A stretch of 64,000 nucleotides of DNA from Bacteroides sp. M10 (GTDB lineage Bacteria > Bacteroidota > Bacteroidia > Bacteroidales > Bacteroidaceae): positions 2,376,501 to 2,440,500 of the forward strand of contig NZ_CP060488.1 in assembly GCF_014334015.1 (NCBI RefSeq), given 5' to 3'. Below, in pieces: positions 55,223 to 64,000 of this stretch. The notes below the pieces were generated by a model. It ran no database searches. It was not told where the DNA came from and saw only the letters and a program-made list of their open reading frames with translations. Every line of letters starts with the position of its first letter. The first letter of the stretch is position 1. Position numbers and translations under genes: made by a program.

Positions 55223-58060
55223 TTAGAATTTGATACGGCAAGTAAGTCTATAATAGAAATCCGGGGTGAAGAGAGCGCTTACACCCGTTGCATGAGATTT
55301 TACATAAGGCCGTGAGTTGGTGAAATTAATCGCATTGAGAGAAAGGGATACATAGTCTCCAATCTCTTTGGTGATATTAATATTGGCTGAAAAATAAGGA
55401 TCATATCCGTCTGCTGCAAATGTATAGGCATTGCCCGATTTGCGTATCAGGTAGGAGAATGCCGGATTCGCGGCTTCTGCTGATGTGAAAGGATGCATCT
55501 CATTATTCAGGTCGAGGTATGCTACCGGCCAGATAGCGGTATAAGAGTTACCGTCATAGATACTTCCCCCGGTTTGGGTATTACTGCTTTCGCTCACATT
55601 GAAAGCATATTCTTTTCCTTGATACTCGGAGATGTTCTGCGAACGCTTCACAAGCGAAGCTTCCAGTCGGCACGAGATAATCAGTCTGGCTTTCGGAATA
55701 CGGGTGATGGCTGTGATATTGGCATCCAGCGAGTGGGTACGCTTGCCGTTGGCGGTAGTCGATAAATTGTCGCCATTGGCGTAGATACCTACATATTGGT
55801 AAGAACGATTGGCAAGGCTGGTGTGCGACCATCCATTCTGATAATAATACGATAAAGAGTTGTCGATGTATTTCGTATAAGTATAAGCGGCATCTACCCG
55901 GAATTGCGTGCGAATCGGGGTAATTTCCGGGAAATCAACAATCATTTCCGCTCCGCGACGAATCACGTCCATTCCATTGTCGGGAGAAGTTGACTTTACA
56001 AAAGTCTGGTCGGTCACTTTGACATCCATAGGAGTCCAGTAACTGGATGCATTGTCGCGTATGTAAACCATCCCTGTCTGGTTATCTACATTGATTTGCG
56101 GGTTAGTCGGCATCGTGAATCCATCCGGCAATTGGAGCACATCGTAGGAGAACGGAGTATAAGTACTTGTGTACTTATACGGCAGCTTGGTGCGGTTGAA
56201 ATAACCGACTAATGAAATCCGGGTACGGGCGATGTTGACGTCCAAACCGATTTCTGCGTTCTGATTTCGTTGCCAGCGTAGGTTTTCATTGTGCAATAAC
56301 GTGTAGGGCTGACTATAATATATATAAGATGATTCAATCTTATTATAGGAAAAGCCGAAAGTCTGTATATCCCGATATTCTTGTTTGGGATACAAGGTAT
56401 AGAAAGAGGGAAGTTTTTCGGTAATTCCCCAGCCGCCACGGATAGCGATATATTCGTTCAACTGCCATCTGGCATTGAAACGCGGAGACAGAGTATTCAG
56501 ATTTTTATATTTCGTTCCCTTGATAAACAAATGTTCCCAACGTACCCCTGCCATCAGTCTAAGCATAGTATTTCCCACAGGAAATGAGAGACTTTCTTCT
56601 GCATAAAGCGAAACATTATGCATATATGGATAAGCCGTGTAAGGACGGGGACGATAACCGTTCGGAGCCAATGCTGGGTCTTTGTAATATTCTCCTTCGC
56701 CCACATTGCCTGTTGCTTTCCATTGAACGCCCGCTTTCAGGTTGCTGTTTACAGTCTTAAACCGTCTGTTCCATTCATATTTTAACGATGCGGCATAATC
56801 CAGTTCTTTGGAGTCGATGATTTGGTCGGCAAAGTAAGTATATGGCAGTTTGTTTGCCATAAAATATCCTTCCTCTGTGGCATGAACAGCCGGTTGCTCC
56901 GATGCATACGAGTAGAACGTATGCGCGTGGGAGTTGTTATCATTGTAGTATATTGATGCGTCGAACTTAAGGTTGGTTATCCACGATTTGTTGAGCAGCC
57001 AGGCGAGTGAAGTGTTTGCCCGGAATACGTTATCTCTCACTTTGTTGTATTCTCCCGAATAGGCATCAGGATCATCTTTGGTATTCATTCCTCCGATATT
57101 GCCTGTAACACCGATGTCGAATCTCAATACGTTGCGGAACGTGTTGCTATATCCGGCAGAGAATCCCCTTCTTGTATAAGAAGAATAGGGAGATACCAAC
57201 TTTTGAGTAGCCTTGGTCCACTCACCATTTATGTTGATGACACCTTTATCGTTTCCTAAATCCAGTCCTTTTGCAAATGAAACCTGTTCGGTGCGAGGAT
57301 TGATAGACAGCAATATGTTCCAGGGTGTTTTCCCTTTCCGGGTGTGAATCTTGACCATACCACTATTCAAGTCTCCATATTCTGCCGAAGGCACTCCGGT
57401 GATGACTTCCACCGATTCAATATCTGCAACAGTGATATTCCGGGTATCCACTCCGTTCATATTGCCAAACGAACCATTGTTTCCAATACGAACTCCATCC
57501 ACTTCTACGGCTGTTCCAAATGCGGCATTACCGGCTGTTGACCCTCCGTCGCGTAATGAGAAGATATGATTGGCGGTAAGATCCGGCACTTTAGTCTTTC
57601 CTCCCGGAAGGAGAGCGGAGATATCACTCACGTTGGACACCTGTAGATGCTCCAATGCATGATTTCCGATAGTGAGCGTTGTGTTTAATTCATTTTTGGG
57701 TGCTTGTGCAGTGACGACTACATCATCTAGTGCAAGTGTATTTTCTTTGAGTATGATAGGAAGGTTCTTGATATTGCTGCGTACATTTACGGGAATGGTT
57801 GCCGGTACATAACCAAGAAAAGAAACCTCCAGATTATATTTCCCTTCCTGTACTCCTTGTATCGTAAATTCTCCTTTCTGATTGGATACGGCCCACAAAT
57901 AGGTACCTTTAATGAGAATAGAAGCACCAGGCAAGGGGGAATTCGTTTTTGCCTCGGTCACACGTCCCGAGATTGTATAGATGTTTGAATTAGCTGCGGC
58001 CTCAAATAAATTGAAAAATAGTAGCCCCCAAAATGCTATATTAAAAAGACAATACTTCAT
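55223..58060 (-). CDS. TonB-dependent outer-membrane receptor
   Basis: 945 residues from the ATG at 58060 (signal peptide MKYCLFNIAFWGLLFFNLFEAAA). A carboxypeptidase-regulatory-like domain (about 28-110: ISGRVTEAKTNSPLPGASILI) precedes the plug (VVVTAQAPKN; SVEVITGVPSAEYGDLNSGMVKIHTRKG) and the barrel, which ends LTCRIKF. It is not of SusC type: the plug motif SAEYGDLNSGMV is that of siderophore, cobalamin or metal-chelate receptors. With DUF4876, DUF6850 and a nearby PepSY protein, import of a metal complex is plausible but unproven. Confidence 0.88.
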   Translation of the reverse strand: MKYCLFNIAFWGLLFFNLFEAAANSNIYTISGRVTEAKTNSPLPGASILIKGTYLWAVSNQKGEFTIQGVQEGKYNLEVSFLGYVPATIPVNVRSNIKNLPIILKENTLALDDVVVTAQAPKNELNTTLTIGNHALEHLQVSNVSDISALLPGGKTKVPDLTANHIFSLRDGGSTAGNAAFGTAVEVDGVRIGNNGSFGNMNGVDTRNITVADIESVEVITGVPSAEYGDLNSGMVKIHTRKGKTPWNILLSINPRTEQVSFAKGLDLGNDKGVININGEWTKATQKLVSPYSSYTRRGFSAGYSNTFRNVLRFDIGVTGNIGGMNTKDDPDAYSGEYNKVRDNVFRANTSLAWLLNKSWITNLKFDASIYYNDNNSHAHTFYSYASEQPAVHATEEGYFMANKLPYTYFADQIIDSKELDYAASLKYEWNRRFKTVNSNLKAGVQWKATGNVGEGEYYKDPALAPNGYRPRPYTAYPYMHNVSLYAEESLSFPVGNTMLRLMAGVRWEHLFIKGTKYKNLNTLSPRFNARWQLNEYIAIRGGWGITEKLPSFYTLYPKQEYRDIQTFGFSYNKIESSYIYYSQPYTLLHNENLRWQRNQNAEIGLDVNIARTRISLVGYFNRTKLPYKYTSTYTPFSYDVLQLPDGFTMPTNPQINVDNQTGMVYIRDNASSYWTPMDVKVTDQTFVKSTSPDNGMDVIRRGAEMIVDFPEITPIRTQFRVDAAYTYTKYIDNSLSYYYQNGWSHTSLANRSYQYVGIYANGDNLSTTANGKRTHSLDANITAITRIPKARLIISCRLEASLVKRSQNISEYQGKEYAFNVSESSNTQTGGSIYDGNSYTAIWPVAYLDLNNEMHPFTSAEAANPAFSYLIRKSGNAYTFAADGYDPYFSANINITKEIGDYVSLSLNAINFTNSRPYVKSHATGVSALFTPDFYYRLTCRIKF

Positions 58061-58137
58061 AGATAAGTTTTGCGCAAAATTCGATAAAAACCGAGTTTGT
58101 ATCAATCACTATAAATAGTTATTTTGGCAAACCCTGA

Positions 58138-58174
58138 TACCTATAACTAGTGACTCATTACCTACGAATAGGTA
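58138..58174. promoter_or_regulatory. TACCTA repeats upstream of the TonB receptor
   Basis: TACCTA occurs at 58138 and 58159, 21 bp apart, and the second copy forms the perfect dyad TACCTA-CGAA-TAGGTA (58159-58174). It lies 78-114 bases upstream of the receptor start, a suitable place for a repressor or activator site. No TAnnTTTG box was found here. Confidence 0.4.
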
Positions 58175-58207
58175 TTTTCCCCTCTAATTGCAGCTTGGAG
58201 AATAAAA

Positions 58208-58249
58208 AACCGGCTTGCATTGCGATTACTATCACATTGCAAGCCGGTT
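58208..58249 (-). terminator. Rho-independent terminator after asd
   Basis: AACCGGCTTGCA (from 58208) pairs with TGCAAGCCGGTT (to 58249) with a partly paired inner stem. On the minus strand the hairpin is followed by a run of T. It lies 53 bases after the asd stop and isolates the TonB receptor operon. Confidence 0.8.
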
Positions 58250-58301
58250 GATTTATTGGGCTTATCTATAGTTGTCCGGATATTATTTCCAGTCCGCTAT
58301 A

Positions 58302-59309
58302 TTAGATATTTTTTACTTTAATCAGATATTCGGCAATCTGAACAGCATTCAGGGCAGCCCCCTTCTTGATCTGGTCACCTACAATCCAGAAAGTCAATCC
58401 GTTTTCGTTTGTCAGGTCTTTGCGGATACGGCCTACATATACCGGGTCTTTACCTGCCAGGAACAACGGCATTGGGTATTCTTTTTCGGCAGGATTGTCC
58501 TGCAGAACCAGACCTTCGCCATTAGCGAATGCTTCACGAGCCTCTTCTACGGAAATCGGACGTTCAGTTTCTACCCAAATACTTTCAGAGTGAGCACGTA
58601 ATGCAGGAACACGTACACAAGTTGCACTAACTTTTACGTCAGAATGCATGATCTTGCGTGTTTCATTATACATCTTCATCTCTTCTTTCGTATAACCATT
58701 TTCTGTAAACACGTCGATCTGCGGAATCAGGTTGAAAGCCAACTGATAGGCAAACTTATCTACAGTCACAGGTTCGTTTGCCAATACCTGACGATATTGT
58801 TCGTACAATTCGTCCATGGCAGCGGCACCCGCACCACTTGCTGCCTGATAGGTAGACACGTGCACGGTTTTTATATGAGAAAGCTTTTCGATGGCTTTCA
58901 GTGCAACTACCATCTGGATAGTCGTACAATTCGGGTTGGCGATAACGCCGCGCGGACGTTCCAATGCATCCTCTGCATTTACTTCAGGCACCACCAAAGG
59001 CACATCGGCATCCATACGGAAAGCGCTGGAGTTGTCGATCATCACAGCACCATACTTGGTGATTGTTTTTTCGAACTCCTTAGATGTTCCTGCACCGGCA
59101 GAAGTGAAAGCAATGTCTACCCCTTTAAAGTCATCGTTGTGTTGTAAGAGTTTCACCTCGATCTGTTTACCGCGGAAAGTATATGTTGTTCCGGCACTAC
59201 GTTTAGAACCGAACAAAACTAACTCGTCCATCGGGAAGTTTCTCTCATCGAGCACGCGCAGGAACTCTTGTCCTACGGCTCCGCTTACGCCAACAATAGC
59301 TACTTTCAT
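58302..59309 (-). CDS. asd: Aspartate-semialdehyde dehydrogenase
   Basis: 335 residues, cytoplasmic. It reduces aspartyl-4-phosphate to aspartate semialdehyde for lysine/diaminopimelate, threonine and methionine synthesis. NADP-binding [14 protein letters not shown] (3-16), the active-site [13 protein letters not shown] with Cys128, [13 protein letters not shown] and the catalytic His in [10 protein letters not shown] are all present. Length is standard. It is a single-gene unit between a promoter box and a terminator. Confidence 0.96.
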   Translation of the reverse strand: MKVAIVGVSGAVGQEFLRVLDERNFPMDELVLFGSKRSAGTTYTFRGKQIEVKLLQHNDDFKGVDIAFTSAGAGTSKEFEKTITKYGAVMIDNSSAFRMDADVPLVVPEVNAEDALERPRGVIANPNCTTIQMVVALKAIEKLSHIKTVHVSTYQAASGAGAAAMDELYEQYRQVLANEPVTVDKFAYQLAFNLIPQIDVFTENGYTKEEMKMYNETRKIMHSDVKVSATCVRVPALRAHSESIWVETERPISVEEAREAFANGEGLVLQDNPAEKEYPMPLFLAGKDPVYVGRIRKDLTNENGLTFWIVGDQIKKGAALNAVQIAEYLIKVKNI

Positions 59310-59380
59310 CTTTTTCTTTTGTTAAATTGTGAATATTGAATTTCTTTCCTTCATCCTGTCGAATCGGAAAGATTTGGCTG

Positions 59381-59388
59381 CAAAATTA
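59381..59388 (-). promoter_or_regulatory. -7 box for asd
   Basis: TAATTTTG on the minus strand fits TAnnTTTG, 72 bases upstream of the asd start. Confidence 0.4.
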
Positions 59389-59454
59389 TAACAATTTAGC
59401 ATATAAACATCGATTTTGAGAGAAATATTTCAGCCTTTCGGAGGATTTCTTTAA

Positions 59455-59471
59455 CCTTACGTATCGTAAGG
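59455..59471. promoter_or_regulatory. Perfect palindrome upstream of asd
   Basis: CCTTACG-TAT-CGTAAGG is a 7-bp dyad with a 3-base centre, about 67 bases upstream of the asd -7 box. Possible operator; no regulator can be named. Confidence 0.35.
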
Positions 59472-59567
59472 TATGGTTGTTGGACGGGATAAACGTATCC
59501 AAAGGGAGCCATTTCCTGTTGCGATGCGAATCGGATTGATTCCGTAGCCTGATAAGATTCTCTTTAT

Positions 59568-59684
59568 TGCCTAATATTACTTCGTTCCACTATAGTGTTC
59601 CGCAAGGATAACTATAGTCTCCCTTGCGTTACACTATAGTTATCCGCAAGAGACACTATAGTAGAACGAAATAAAAGTGCCTAA
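59568..59684. repeat. 22-bp-period array D (ACTATAGT words) with flanking TGCCTAA
   Basis: The perfect palindrome ACTATAGT occurs at 59589, 59611, 59633 and 59655, exactly 22 bp apart. The spacers carry CCGCAAG, then its inverse form CTTGCG, then CCGCAAG, so neighbouring units fold back on each other. Outside, ACTTCGTTCC and AGAACGAAAT form an outer inverted repeat. TGCCTAA flanks the block at 59568 and 59678, exactly 110 bp (five periods) apart. The array lies in the 514-bp region between divergent asd and antiporter genes. Confidence 0.88.
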
Positions 59685-59790
59685 CGAAATATATCTTGAT
59701 AGGTAAGCGGGGGAAAAGAAGTAGTAAGGTGAGTAATTGACTACTGAATAATACGTCTGGACATTCATTGTGATTCTGCAAACTTTTTTG

Positions 59791-59798
59791 TTCCTTTG
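59791..59798 (+). promoter_or_regulatory. Possible -7 box for the antiporter
   Basis: TTCCTTTG deviates by one base from TAnnTTTG, 26 bases before the chosen start. Confidence 0.3.
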
Positions 59799-59823
59799 CA
59801 TTGAATTCCTAAAGCCACAGCCT

Positions 59824-61959
59824 ATGAACCTGTTTGATTTTAATTTAACCTTACCGATTACCGACCCGACTTGGGTATTCTTTTTGGTATTGATTATCAT
59901 TCTTTTTGCTCCGATGATTTTGGGGCGTCTCCATATACCTCATATTATAGGCATGATTCTGGCGGGTGTCTTGATTGGCGAACACGGCTTTCATGTACTC
60001 GACCGAGACAGTAGTTTCGAACTGTTCGGCAAAGTAGGACTCTATTATATCATGTTCCTTGCCGGTCTTGAGATGGATATGGAGGACTTTAAGAAGAACC
60101 GGACGAAAAGTTTCGTGTTCGGCTGGCTTACCTTTCTGATTCCTATGGTGTTGGGAATATGGAGTAGTATGAGTATGCTGGGATATGGTTTTCTCACGGC
60201 GGTATTGTTGGCAAGTATGTATGCTTCTCATACCTTAATTGCTTATCCTATTATTAGTCGTTACGGACTGTCTCGTTTGCGCAGTGTCAATATCACCATT
60301 GGTGGTACTGCTGTCACCGTCACCCTTGCTTTGATTATTCTTGCTGTCATAGGAGGCATGTTTAAGGGAACTGTCGATGGCTGGTTCTGGGTATTTCTTG
60401 TGGCAAAAGTGGCTTTCCTCGGATTTCTGATTGTGTTCTTTTTCCCCCGTATCGGACGCTGGTTCTTCCGGAAGTACGATGACAGCGTGATGCAGTTTGT
60501 ATTTGTGCTGGCGATGGTTTTCCTCGGAGGAGGATTGATGGAATTTGTAGGAATGGAAGGAATCTTAGGAGCTTTCCTGGCGGGTTTGGTATTGAATCGC
60601 CTGATTCCTCATGTATCTCCTTTGATGAACCGCTTGGAATTTGTGGGAAATGCGCTGTTTATTCCTTACTTCCTGATTGGCGTCGGGATGATTATTGATG
60701 TAAGAAGCCTGTTTACCGGAGGTGAAGCATTGAAAGTGGCCATTGTGATGACAGTGGTGGCAACCTTTAGTAAATGGCTGGCTGCCTGGATCACACAAAA
60801 AATCTATCGGATGCAGTCGAATGAACGGAGCATGATATTCGGTTTAAGTAATGCGCAGGCCGCAGCTACACTGGCAGCAGTGTTGATCGGTCATGAAATC
60901 ATTATGGAGAATGGAGAACGGTTGCTGAATGATGATGTATTGAACGGTACGGTAGTGATGATACTTTTCACTTGTGTCATCAGTTCTTTGGTAACCGAAC
61001 GTTCGGCACGTCGTTTTGCTCTGGATGAAAATGTGCAGGCGGAAGAAGAAGCTAAGAAAGTAAATACGGAACAAATCTTGATTCCGGTGGCTAACCCGGA
61101 GACGATTGAAGATTTGATTAATCTGGCTTTAGTAATAAAGGATGCCAAGCAGAAAAATGCATTGGTGGCATTGAACGTTATCAATGACAATAACAGTTCG
61201 GAGAAGAAAGAGCAGCAGGGTAAACGTAATCTGGAGAAGGCGGCTATGATTGCCGCTGCCGCTGATGTGCCTGTTACGATGGTGAGTCGCTATGACTTGA
61301 ATATTGCTTCGGGGATTATCCATACAATCAAGGAGTATGAAGCTACGGATATTGTGATTGGTCTGCACCGGAAAGCAAATATTGTCGACTCTTTCTTCGG
61401 ACATCTGGCCGAAAGTCTGTTGAAAGGTACGCATCGTGAAGTGATGATTGCCAAATTCCTGATGCCTGTTAATACCCTGCGTCGAATCAATATTGCCGTT
61501 CCGCCAAAGGCCGAATATGAATCGGGATTCTCTAAATGGGTGGAACACTTCTGCCGTATGGGAAGTATCCTGGGCTGTCGGGTGCATTTCTTTGCCAATG
61601 AGCGTACATTGATGCGTGTTCAGCAACTTGTGAAAAAGCGACATGCAGGTACTCCGACGGAATTCTCCATATTGGAGGAGTGGGAGGATCTCTTGCTGTT
61701 GACAGGGCAGGTAAATTATGACCATTTATTGGTAGTTATCTCTGCCCGTCGCGGATCTATCTCTTATGATCCCTCTTTTGAACGTCTCCCGGCACAATTA
61801 GGAAAATATTTCTCTAATAATAGTTTGATAATCCTGTATCCCGACCAGTTTGGCGAACCGCAGGAAATTGTGTCATTCTCCGATCCTCGTGGACATAATG
61901 AGTCTCAACATTATGAGAAGGTCGGCAAATGGTTCTATAAATGGCTAAAGAAAAACTAA
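59824..61959 (+). CDS. CPA2-family cation/proton antiporter with cytoplasmic Usp-like domain
   Basis: The ATG at 59824 (MNLFDFNLTLP) gives 711 residues; an ATG at 59770 would add 18 residues. Residues about 15-400 contain 12 membrane helices of the KefB/NhaS type (LHIPHIIGMILAGVLIGEHG; GGLMEFVGMEGILGAFLAGLVLN; FGLSNAQAAATLAAVLIGHEI). The cytoplasmic part (about 420-710) has a universal-stress-protein-like fold (QILIPVANPETIEDLINLALVIK; DIVIGLHRKANIVDSFFG). Such proteins exchange Na+ or K+ for protons. Its stop overlaps the tcdA start. Confidence 0.88.
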   Translation: MNLFDFNLTLPITDPTWVFFLVLIIILFAPMILGRLHIPHIIGMILAGVLIGEHGFHVLDRDSSFELFGKVGLYYIMFLAGLEMDMEDFKKNRTKSFVFGWLTFLIPMVLGIWSSMSMLGYGFLTAVLLASMYASHTLIAYPIISRYGLSRLRSVNITIGGTAVTVTLALIILAVIGGMFKGTVDGWFWVFLVAKVAFLGFLIVFFFPRIGRWFFRKYDDSVMQFVFVLAMVFLGGGLMEFVGMEGILGAFLAGLVLNRLIPHVSPLMNRLEFVGNALFIPYFLIGVGMIIDVRSLFTGGEALKVAIVMTVVATFSKWLAAWITQKIYRMQSNERSMIFGLSNAQAAATLAAVLIGHEIIMENGERLLNDDVLNGTVVMILFTCVISSLVTERSARRFALDENVQAEEEAKKVNTEQILIPVANPETIEDLINLALVIKDAKQKNALVALNVINDNNSSEKKEQQGKRNLEKAAMIAAAADVPVTMVSRYDLNIASGIIHTIKEYEATDIVIGLHRKANIVDSFFGHLAESLLKGTHREVMIAKFLMPVNTLRRINIAVPPKAEYESGFSKWVEHFCRMGSILGCRVHFFANERTLMRVQQLVKKRHAGTPTEFSILEEWEDLLLLTGQVNYDHLLVVISARRGSISYDPSFERLPAQLGKYFSNNSLIILYPDQFGEPQEIVSFSDPRGHNESQHYEKVGKWFYKWLKKN

Positions 61960-62675
61960 TGGAAAGATACGACTGGCAACAGAGAACGGAACTCCTGTTA
62001 GGGGAGGAAAAGATGGAACGCATCCGGAGCGCGCACGTATTGGTCGTGGGACTGGGTGGAGTAGGTGCTTATGCCGCCGAGATGATCTGCCGTGCAGGTG
62101 TCGGACGGATGACGATTGTAGATGCCGATACAGTGCAGCCCACCAATATGAATCGTCAGTTGCCGGCCATGCATTCCACACTTGGGAGGACGAAAGCGGA
62201 GGTGTTGGCAGCCCGTTATAAAGATATAAATCCGGAGATTGAGCTGGCTGTCCTGCCTGTTTACCTGAAGGATGAAAATATACCGGAACTGCTGGATGCC
62301 GATAAATATGATTTTATAGTAGATGCTATTGATACGATCAGTCCGAAATGTTTTCTGATTTATGAAGCGATGAAACGTCATATAAAGATAGTTTCCAGTA
62401 TGGGAGCAGGGGCGAAGAGTGATATCACCCAGGTTCGTTTTGCTGATCTTTGGGAGACGTATCATTGCGGTTTGAGTAAGGCTGTGCGGAAGCGTTTGCA
62501 GAAGATGGGAATGAAACGGAAACTTCCGGTGGTATTCAGTACGGAACAAGCTGATCCGAAAGCGGTATTGCTGACGGAGGATGAACAGAATAAGAAATCG
62601 ACATGTGGAACAGTTAGTTATATGCCGGCCGTGTTTGGGTGCTATCTGGCTGAATATGTCATTAAACGATTATAA
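61959..62675 (+). CDS. tcdA: tRNA threonylcarbamoyladenosine dehydratase
   Basis: 238 residues from the ATG at 61959, which overlaps the antiporter stop as TAATG; an in-frame ATG at 61941 also exists. It is an E1/ThiF-fold protein: [39 protein letters not shown] binds ATP, and [24 protein letters not shown] and [12 protein letters not shown] follow. The C-terminal [22 protein letters not shown] carries the TcdA-type Cys. The enzyme cyclises t6A to ct6A in tRNA. Confidence 0.9.
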   Translation: MERYDWQQRTELLLGEEKMERIRSAHVLVVGLGGVGAYAAEMICRAGVGRMTIVDADTVQPTNMNRQLPAMHSTLGRTKAEVLAARYKDINPEIELAVLPVYLKDENIPELLDADKYDFIVDAIDTISPKCFLIYEAMKRHIKIVSSMGAGAKSDITQVRFADLWETYHCGLSKAVRKRLQKMGMKRKLPVVFSTEQADPKAVLLTEDEQNKKSTCGTVSYMPAVFGCYLAEYVIKRL

Positions 62676-62679
62676 GGCT

Positions 62680-63339
62680 ATGATGATAAAACTAGAAGGG
62701 ATTACGAAGAGTTTCGGCTCATTACAGGTGTTGAAAGGCATTGATCTGGAAATCAACAAAGGAGAAATTGTTAGTATTGTAGGCCCGAGCGGTGCGGGTA
62801 AAACTACGTTATTGCAGATAATGGGCACTTTAGATGAACCGGACGCAGGTGTGGTACAGATTGACGGAACAGTGGTGAGCCGGATGAAAGAGAAAGAACT
62901 ATCTGCATTTCGTAATAAGAATATTGGTTTTGTTTTCCAGTTTCACCAACTACTGCCGGAGTTCACGGCATTGGAAAATGTGATGATTCCCGCCCTAATC
63001 GCCGGAGTATCTTCGAAGGAGGCGCACGAACGCGCAATGAAGATTCTGGATTTTATGGGACTGGTTGACAGGGCTTCTCATAAACCGAATGAATTGTCGG
63101 GAGGCGAGAAACAACGGGTAGCGGTAGCGAGGGCTTTAATCAACGATCCGGCAGTTATTCTGGCAGACGAACCATCCGGTAGTCTGGATACACATAATAA
63201 AGAAGATTTACATCAACTGTTCTTCGATTTGAGAGACCGGCTGGGGCAGACTTTTGTCATTGTGACGCATGACGAGGGGCTTGCCAAAATTACGGACCGG
63301 ACCGTTCATATGGTGGATGGTATGATTAAAAAAGATTAA
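62680..63339 (+). CDS. lolD: Lipoprotein-releasing ABC ATPase
   Basis: 219 residues from the ATG at 62680, 4 bases after the tcdA stop; longer starts overlap tcdA. Walker A GPSGAGKT (35-42), signature LSGGE (138-142), Walker B VILADEP (158-164). The LolD/MacB/FtsE-type Q-loop region [25 protein letters not shown] is clear. LolD powers extraction of lipoproteins from the inner membrane. No LolC/E permease gene is adjacent, as is common in Bacteroides, so a MacB-type partner elsewhere is possible. Confidence 0.85.
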   Translation: MMIKLEGITKSFGSLQVLKGIDLEINKGEIVSIVGPSGAGKTTLLQIMGTLDEPDAGVVQIDGTVVSRMKEKELSAFRNKNIGFVFQFHQLLPEFTALENVMIPALIAGVSSKEAHERAMKILDFMGLVDRASHKPNELSGGEKQRVAVARALINDPAVILADEPSGSLDTHNKEDLHQLFFDLRDRLGQTFVIVTHDEGLAKITDRTVHMVDGMIKKD

Positions 63340-63478
63340 TTAGAGAACCTAATTTCTAAAAATGTATACCAAAAAGGTAGAGCCTTGCAAGTGTTCTATC
63401 TTTTAGCTATATATTTATAGTCGCTTCTCTACGGAAGTCTGTGAAGATGATAGTAGAGTGTTTGTTTTGTTTGTGTGT

Positions 63479-63520
63479 GATGCATTCTTGTCTGGTGTGA
63501 TAGGAATGCATCTTTTTTTT
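63479..63520 (+). terminator. Rho-independent terminator, convergent region
   Basis: GATGCATTC (63479-63487) pairs with GAATGCATC (63504-63512), followed by eight T. A clear plus-strand terminator, 140 bases after lolD. The rest of 63340-63521 shows nothing else. Confidence 0.85.
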
Positions 63521-63521
63521 A

Positions 63522-64000
63522 TTAATTATAACAAATGTAGGGCTCTAGCCGTTCAAGATCAATAGGAGTGAACTCCTCGTAGAGAGATAATTGCTTCAGA
63601 CTTTTTAAGAATCCTTTCTTTTTCCGATATTCTATGATAACCTTTGCTTGGTAGTAGTTTATGTATGGATGATGCATCATTCGTTCCATACCGGCTTTAT
63701 TTACATTGATGCGGCGTGTCTGATGGGTGTCAATGGAAAACCACGAACGGAGTTTCTCTGCCTTTAGATGAATCTCCTGTAACTGCTCTATTCGGAAAAA
63801 GCCTCCCAGCCGTTCACGGTAATTCACAATCATCCGGGCAATGTTGCTTCCGATTCCCGGAATCTTCTTCAGTTCGGTGGTATCTGCGGAGTTGAGGCTG
63901 ATGATAGTTCCCGGGAGATATTTCACAAGGGTGTCCCGTTGTATGCTTGGTGTGGTTAACAATCGTACCGTGTCTTTATTTGTCGAACTGAAATCTTCTG
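63522..64000 (-). CDS. Helix-hairpin-helix (ComEA-like) protein, 5' end beyond the window
   Basis: The frame is open from the right edge: the 13 codons before the TTG at 63962 contain no stop (reading DFSSTNKDTVRLL...), so the true start lies beyond 64000. The visible 159 codons contain two helix-hairpin-helix repeats: LNSADTTELKKIPGIGSNIARMIVNYR and INVNKAGMERMMHHPYINYYQAKVIIEYR. These motifs bind DNA non-specifically in ComEA-type proteins; in Bacteroidetes such proteins are common and of uncertain role. It is convergent with lolD. Confidence 0.82.
   Translation of the reverse strand, partial: EDFSSTNKDTVRLLTTPSIQRDTLVKYLPGTIISLNSADTTELKKIPGIGSNIARMIVNYRERLGGFFRIEQLQEIHLKAEKLRSWFSIDTHQTRRINVNKAGMERMMHHPYINYYQAKVIIEYRKKKGFLKSLKQLSLYEEFTPIDLERLEPYICYN

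Noticed and set aside
59589..59662. CRISPR or simple tandem repeat
   Set aside because: Only the 8-base word repeats exactly; spacers differ and alternate in orientation, and the period is 22, too short for CRISPR.
1..64000. tRNA, rRNA or known riboswitch genes
   Set aside because: Intergenic regions were read by eye for cloverleaf arms and common conserved cores and none was found; a covariance-model search was not possible.

Overview
The window looks like a Bacteroides chromosome, most similar in gene content to xylan-degrading gut species of the ovatus/xylanisolvens type. This is inferred from gene families, not from a search. The supporting signs are two SusC/SusD pairs, a hybrid two-component regulator, many secreted glycoside hydrolases, recurrent TAnnTTTG promoter boxes and the absence of strong Shine-Dalgarno sequences.

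Positions 1-35.5 kb form a polysaccharide utilisation locus (PUL). A minus-strand arm (partial secreted protein, GH97, GH43-CBM6, small secreted protein) diverges from the hybrid two-component system (HTCS) regulator gene. The plus-strand arm encodes SusC, SusD, a second SusC, a second SusD, a DUF1735-type lipoprotein, a GH10-fold lipoprotein lacking both catalytic glutamates, a GH98 enzyme, a GH43 and an esterase. A minus-strand GH43 and a GH115 alpha-glucuronidase follow, separated by an IS66-family insertion sequence with clear ends and target duplication. GH115, GH98, GH43, esterase and the GH10-like binder together point to a highly decorated glucuronoarabinoxylan as substrate.

Positions 35.7-45.2 kb are a minus-strand cell-wall salvage cluster: sodium-solute symporter, glycosyltransferase-HIT fusion, SpoIID-like protein, AmpG-like permease, DUF5009 membrane protein, sugar kinase and MurQ etherase. 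Several junctions overlap, and a promoter box precedes the first gene.

Positions 45.3-58.1 kb hold a lamin-tail lipoprotein, a DUF4857 protein with an ABC-2 exporter, a PepSY protein and an OB-fold lipoprotein. Upstream of these lies a run of fimbrillin/FISUMP lipoprotein, DUF6850 barrel, DUF4876 lipoprotein and TonB-dependent receptor. Metal or haem-type uptake is plausible for this run but not proven.

Positions 58.3-64 kb are housekeeping genes: asd, a CPA2 antiporter, tcdA, lolD and a helix-hairpin-helix protein that runs off the right edge.

The most unusual signal is non-coding. Four unrelated intergenic regions (8.6, 32.5, 50.7 and 59.6 kb) each contain a short array of dyad-symmetric words repeated at 22-bp steps. 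The word differs completely at each site, while period, copy number and inverted layout are conserved. The IS66 element inserted into the edge of one such array. A different AATTGAGAATTG-type inverted repeat sits in frame inside the SpoIID-like gene.
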